From JAQVEM01 sp964610315 (GTDB taxonomy: Bacteria; Actinomycetota; Humimicrobiia; Humimicrobiales; Humimicrobiaceae), in NCBI GenBank assembly GCA_964610315.1, contig CAZSVM010000009.1:27631-91630 (forward strand): DNA of 64,000 bases. Reading direction: 5' to 3'. Under the pieces are notes generated by a model. The model worked only from the letters and a program-made list of their open reading frames with translations. It was not told the DNA's origin and made no database searches. The translations under genes were made by a program, and so were the position numbers. This document shows positions 61,015 to 64,000 of the stretch, piece after piece. How positions within the stretch are numbered: the stretch's first letter is position 1; the number at the start of each line of letters is the position of its first letter.

Positions 61015-63306
61015 TTATTTTGATTTTTTGGCTTTTAGGCATTTTATAAAGTTTAAAACCAGGACTCCCAGAAGAATCGCAAGTCCTGTATTGGTTAGAG
61101 CGATTCCCAGAATATTTGACAGTGTTTTGCCATAAACAATTGTTACTTCTTCCTGGGTCGGTATAACCATCATAAAGGAAGGCGAGACAAGATATGGACC
61201 CTCTGCTCCGATTGCCTTCCAGTTCGGAAAGTAGGATACTTTTATAATATGAGGCTGGCCAATTCCAGTAGTTTTAAATGTGATTTTTTCATTCTCAACT
61301 TTTTCATAAATTATAGTTCCTTCATTTTCAATAGGATTTTTTGGAACGTTGATTAACTCTGATTTATCAATTTCCTGAAAGTTTTTCATATCTTCTTTTC
61401 CGTTATCAAACAGTACAGGTGAATCAATATTATCTATGTTAAAATACCAGTTACGCATATCCCATACCCAGTTGTCAGTTTTATATTTTACAGGGATATT
61501 ATCGGCTATTTCAACAAAGTCATGCTTACCCTTTATTTCAAAGAAGCTGAAAGGTTCTATTTCTTTTAAAAATCTTACAGTATTGTCAGATTTTAAATCC
61601 TCTATTACTTCAGGGGAACTTGCAATTATGTATCTTATATTCATATATTTAAGGTGTGTCATAGCTTTTTTATAATTTCTTGCCGGCAAACTCCAGCCTG
61701 CAACGGTACCCCTTGGTTTTACCGACAGTTCGGCCTGATTTATATAGTGGAATGGAGCAGTAAGAGAGCTTTCTACGAGCAGCCCTTCCATAACCGGCTG
61801 ATCGGTCCAGAACGGTATAAGCTCAAAAGAACGGGGTGTCCCAAATTTTGAAAGTAATTCTTTATTAAACTCAAACATTACTCTGCCTTCCGGGAGCGCG
61901 CTGAGATAATCCATCAGGCTATCATAAAGTTTCCAATCTGCCTTTGATTCAAAGCCAGTGTAATTATCCCTTGCCCACTTCGGAGCAAGCGGGTTTCCGG
62001 CAATTATAGAAGCACTGGTTAAAAATACAACCAAAGGTATTAAACCAAAAATTGCAAACCTGTATACTTTTTCTTTCACATTAATTTTATTTAAAGCCGA
62101 AATTATTGCCCAGTAAGCATAATTCAGGCCATAAGCAGCAAGTAGATAAATAAACATAAAAATGAATGGCAGTAGTCTTGCATTATAAAATCTATCACCA
62201 TTGTAAGAGAAAAATATGGCTATGAAAGCTATGATTGACCAAATGACGATAAACATTCTTTTATCTTTTTTAATTATGGCAAAGAATAAACCAAAGGCAC
62301 CAAGTGTCATTGCAGGTATGATTTCAAGCGGGAATATATTTCTTATTGAATTAAGATTGGTCCATCTCATCGGTGGAGTCCACATAATATTAAAAACAAA
62401 TGGCAGAAGCCAGAAGGACGAAAGGAAGAATCCTACAGCCAGCACTAAAATGATATATCTTGCTGTTTTCCAACCTTTCTTCACGAATAGAAAACCGGGC
62501 ACAATAATTAAAAGTGCGATTAGCGTGATAATATGAGAAAGTGCTATGCAGGCCACAAGCAATGAATTTATGACAAACAGCCAATCAAACTTTTCTCTTT
62601 CGATTCCTCTGTTTAAAGTCCCCAGGAAAAGGAAAACGAGGCCAAAACTCAGTGAATAGCTGAATTCGCCTGCAAGAGATCCTAAAAGATTTCCTCCGTA
62701 TATTGTGAAACTTTTCATATATAAAAAAGCAATGGCACTTATCGAAGCAATCTCAGGATAGGGTGATTTTAAGCGGAATAATTTTCCAAACGCATAAAGG
62801 CAAACAGGCAGCATAAGGCTGCCTAATATGGTTACGAGCTTAAAGGATATGTTGTAAATAAAAATTTTAGACAGCAAAGCCATTAAAAAATAAGACAGCG
62901 GAAAATAGAAAGTCAACATAGGTATACCTGCAAACCAACCCATACTCCATCCCGTCATTTTAAAATTCGGAAACAATTCTTCTATATAAAATTTGGCGAT
63001 ATAATTATGGGAACCCGTATCTCCACCGTTTGTAGTGGTTGAACTAAAGATTAAATTCGGCTGAAAACAGTAAAAAAGCATTATGTAAATAATTAAAAAA
63101 ATTACCAGGATCGAAAGTTTTCTATGCAAGTTTTTTTTCCCAAAATTCTGGAGTTTTTCTTCAGTAAGTTGGTCTGTTGAATTGATTGCAGCTATGCGGC
63201 CAATCGTTTCTTTTAGGTTTTTTATCTTATGGGATAAAAGCGTTAAACCATTAGATATTCTACTTGACTGCCTTGTAAAAAAATTTCTAAATTTATCTAT
63301 AAACAT
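61015..63306 (-). CDS. Large polytopic membrane protein (6-PTPS-related / YfhO-like)
   Basis: 763 residues. About 12 membrane helices up to residue 440, with GGDTGSHNYIAKFYIEELFPNFKMTGWSMGWFAGIPMLTFYFPLSYFL near the first loop. Then comes an extracytoplasmic domain of about 270 residues, and a last helix near the C-terminus. This layout is that of the membrane proteins annotated as 6-pyruvoyl-tetrahydropterin synthase-related, which resemble GT-C glycosyltransferases; the first-loop Asp (GGDTGSH) would be the catalytic candidate. It follows a truncated family-2 glycosyltransferase. Confidence 0.72.
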   Translation of the reverse strand: MFIDKFRNFFTRQSSRISNGLTLLSHKIKNLKETIGRIAAINSTDQLTEEKLQNFGKKNLHRKLSILVIFLIIYIMLFYCFQPNLIFSSTTTNGGDTGSHNYIAKFYIEELFPNFKMTGWSMGWFAGIPMLTFYFPLSYFLMALLSKIFIYNISFKLVTILGSLMLPVCLYAFGKLFRLKSPYPEIASISAIAFLYMKSFTIYGGNLLGSLAGEFSYSLSFGLVFLFLGTLNRGIEREKFDWLFVINSLLVACIALSHIITLIALLIIVPGFLFVKKGWKTARYIILVLAVGFFLSSFWLLPFVFNIMWTPPMRWTNLNSIRNIFPLEIIPAMTLGAFGLFFAIIKKDKRMFIVIWSIIAFIAIFFSYNGDRFYNARLLPFIFMFIYLLAAYGLNYAYWAIISALNKINVKEKVYRFAIFGLIPLVVFLTSASIIAGNPLAPKWARDNYTGFESKADWKLYDSLMDYLSALPEGRVMFEFNKELLSKFGTPRSFELIPFWTDQPVMEGLLVESSLTAPFHYINQAELSVKPRGTVAGWSLPARNYKKAMTHLKYMNIRYIIASSPEVIEDLKSDNTVRFLKEIEPFSFFEIKGKHDFVEIADNIPVKYKTDNWVWDMRNWYFNIDNIDSPVLFDNGKEDMKNFQEIDKSELINVPKNPIENEGTIIYEKVENEKITFKTTGIGQPHIIKVSYFPNWKAIGAEGPYLVSPSFMMVIPTQEEVTIVYGKTLSNILGIALTNTGLAILLGVLVLNFIKCLKAKKSK

Positions 63307-63320
63307 TTAAATTGTATATT

Positions 63321-63641
63321 TCAATAAACTAAGTAAAAAATTTTAAAAACATCACCCAGAGATATTCTTTTATGTTCACCTTTTGGTTTTATTTTTATTT
63401 TATTTTTTACATCTTTTGTTTCCTCTACGTATTTTTTTGCAATATTGTAAGTTTTATCTTTACTTCCGTCATTTACAACTATCAATTCAAAATCGTAATC
63501 AAGGTTCTTAAATACTTCTACGGTTTCTTTAAGTGTATTTACAATATTCTTCTCTTCATTGTATGCAGGTATTATTACAGAGATTTTTTCACAGTGAACT
63601 TCATTTATATTCTTACGGTTATCTATACGGCTTCTGTTCAT
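63321..63641 (-). pseudogene. Truncated family-2 glycosyltransferase
   Basis: The first 75 residues match the start of a dolichol-phosphate-type GT2 enzyme: ISVIIPAYNEEKNIVNTLKETVEVF and FELIVVNDGSKDKT. The frame then leaves the family (about 30 Lys/Ile-rich residues) and stops at 106, without the second Asp-x-Asp region or any membrane helices. A deletion or frameshift has removed about 200 residues. Confidence 0.6.
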
Positions 63642-63672
63642 TTTTAAAAAAATAAAAATCTAATAATTTAAC

Positions 63673-63855
63673 CTACTCTGTCAGCAAGTCAATATTTCTT
63701 TTTACAGCACAATGTAATATAGAGCAGGGACCTCCAAGTCGATAATCTGTTTTACATCCGGGACACTTACTTTCTGTTTTCATAACATAGCCCGGGCAAA
63801 GACGACAGGAAAGGCTGCAAATACCAATCTCTGGATATTTAGATTTCATATCCAC
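63673..63855 (-). CDS. Short DUF3795-like cysteine-rich protein
   Basis: 60 residues: IGICSLSCRLCPGYV, KCPGCKTDY and GGPCSILHCAVKR are the start of the DUF3795 family, which has several CxxC motifs. Family members are usually about 100 residues or more with a further Cys pair, so this copy is probably truncated like its neighbour. No Shine-Dalgarno sequence is visible. Confidence 0.5.
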   Translation of the reverse strand: MDMKSKYPEIGICSLSCRLCPGYVMKTESKCPGCKTDYRLGGPCSILHCAVKRNIDLLTE

Positions 63856-63939
63856 ATATACTAATAAAAACCTCGTTCTTTGTAAAATTATATATTATAT
63901 TGGCTGGGCCAAGTAGTGAAATTTCGAACCATTTTTTAA

Positions 63940-64000
63940 ATGAACTTTGATATGAACCCCAAAAGTTGAACACACACTTAACTAAATTAGCGCCAACTGA
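63940..64000. mobile_element. Possible IS3-type insertion sequence end (edge of window)
   Basis: The stretch TGAACCCCAAAAGTTGAACAC at 63953-63973 has the general look of IS3-family terminal repeats (CCCCAAAAGTTG core). Only one end is inside the window and no transposase is visible, so this is a weak call. The two truncated genes next to it are consistent with insertion-related decay. Confidence 0.25.

Noticed and set aside
1..64000. tRNA, rRNA or tmRNA genes
   Set aside because: No cloverleaf or rRNA-like conserved segment was seen in the intergenic regions on either strand.

Overview
The window is AT-rich bacterial DNA (roughly one third G+C by eye) from what looks like an anaerobic, fermentative organism. 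It has lipoprotein-type binding proteins, ABC and TRAP importers, a PPi-type phosphofructokinase, Fe-S proteins, TTG/GTG starts, a c-di-GMP-II riboswitch and no respiratory chain genes. The closest pathway match I recognise is the inositol route of Thermotoga maritima, but the window does not look like Thermotoga itself. A deep-branching low-GC lineage (for example Atribacterota, an uncultured actinobacterial-type clade, or Firmicutes) is possible. I cannot name the organism from this sequence alone.

Layout. 0-4.1 kb: end of an unknown membrane protein, then a potB-potC-potD-potA polyamine importer on the minus strand. 4.4-5.2 kb: an ATP-cone/Mrr-type nuclease fusion on the plus strand. 5.2-12.4 kb (minus): PadR plus DrrAB-type exporter, a methyltransferase, ddl, serS with an HD-domain gene, an isochorismatase remnant and a SHOCT-domain protein. 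12.6-30.0 kb (minus): a large catabolic operon. It holds a sugar-type ABC importer (binding protein and two permeases), a ferredoxin-like protein, iolM, iolN, iolG, uxaE, a UxuB-like SDR, gnd, a LarA-like epimerase, a PPi-PFK, a HAD phosphatase and iolO, with a GntR regulator upstream. 30.2-41 kb (minus): a second sugar-acid locus with kdgK, kdgA fused to a glyoxalase-like domain, a hydroxyacid dehydrogenase, a second UxuB-like SDR, a second LarA-like protein, another SDR, TRAP dctM-dctQ-dctP and an IclR regulator, preceded by a Zn alcohol dehydrogenase. 42-64 kb: mixed housekeeping and accessory genes (FAH hydrolase, LysE, DsrE-like, Na/Pi transporter with PhoU, CDF, DUF3048, methyltransferases with AbrB, PanE-like). 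Then come a riboswitch-controlled GGDEF/HD-GYP protein, a chagasin-type inhibitor, a TetR plus ABC exporter, a large membrane protein, and a decayed tail with truncated genes and a possible IS end.

How the genes work together. The 12.6-29 kb operon encodes every step from myo-inositol to D-mannonate by the Thermotoga scheme: IolG, IolM, IolN, IolO, UxaE, UxuB-type SDR. No mannonate dehydratase is present. Instead the operon carries a LarA-family (nickel hydroxyacid racemase/epimerase) protein and 6-phosphogluconate dehydrogenase. This suggests an undescribed exit: mannonate to gluconate by 2-epimerisation, then 6-phosphogluconate and ribulose 5-phosphate, with the PPi-PFK serving pentose-phosphate rearrangement. 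The kinase for that exit is not evident.

Two regulatory findings stand out. First, a c-di-GMP-II riboswitch with an overlapping terminator sits in front of a c-di-GMP synthesis/degradation gene. Second, a homologous leader is shared by the two otherwise unrelated binding-protein operons (ABC at 29.1 kb, TRAP at 39.8 kb). It consists of a strong ribosome-binding site, a tiny ORF and an inverted repeat GAGATTTGTT...AACAAATCTC.
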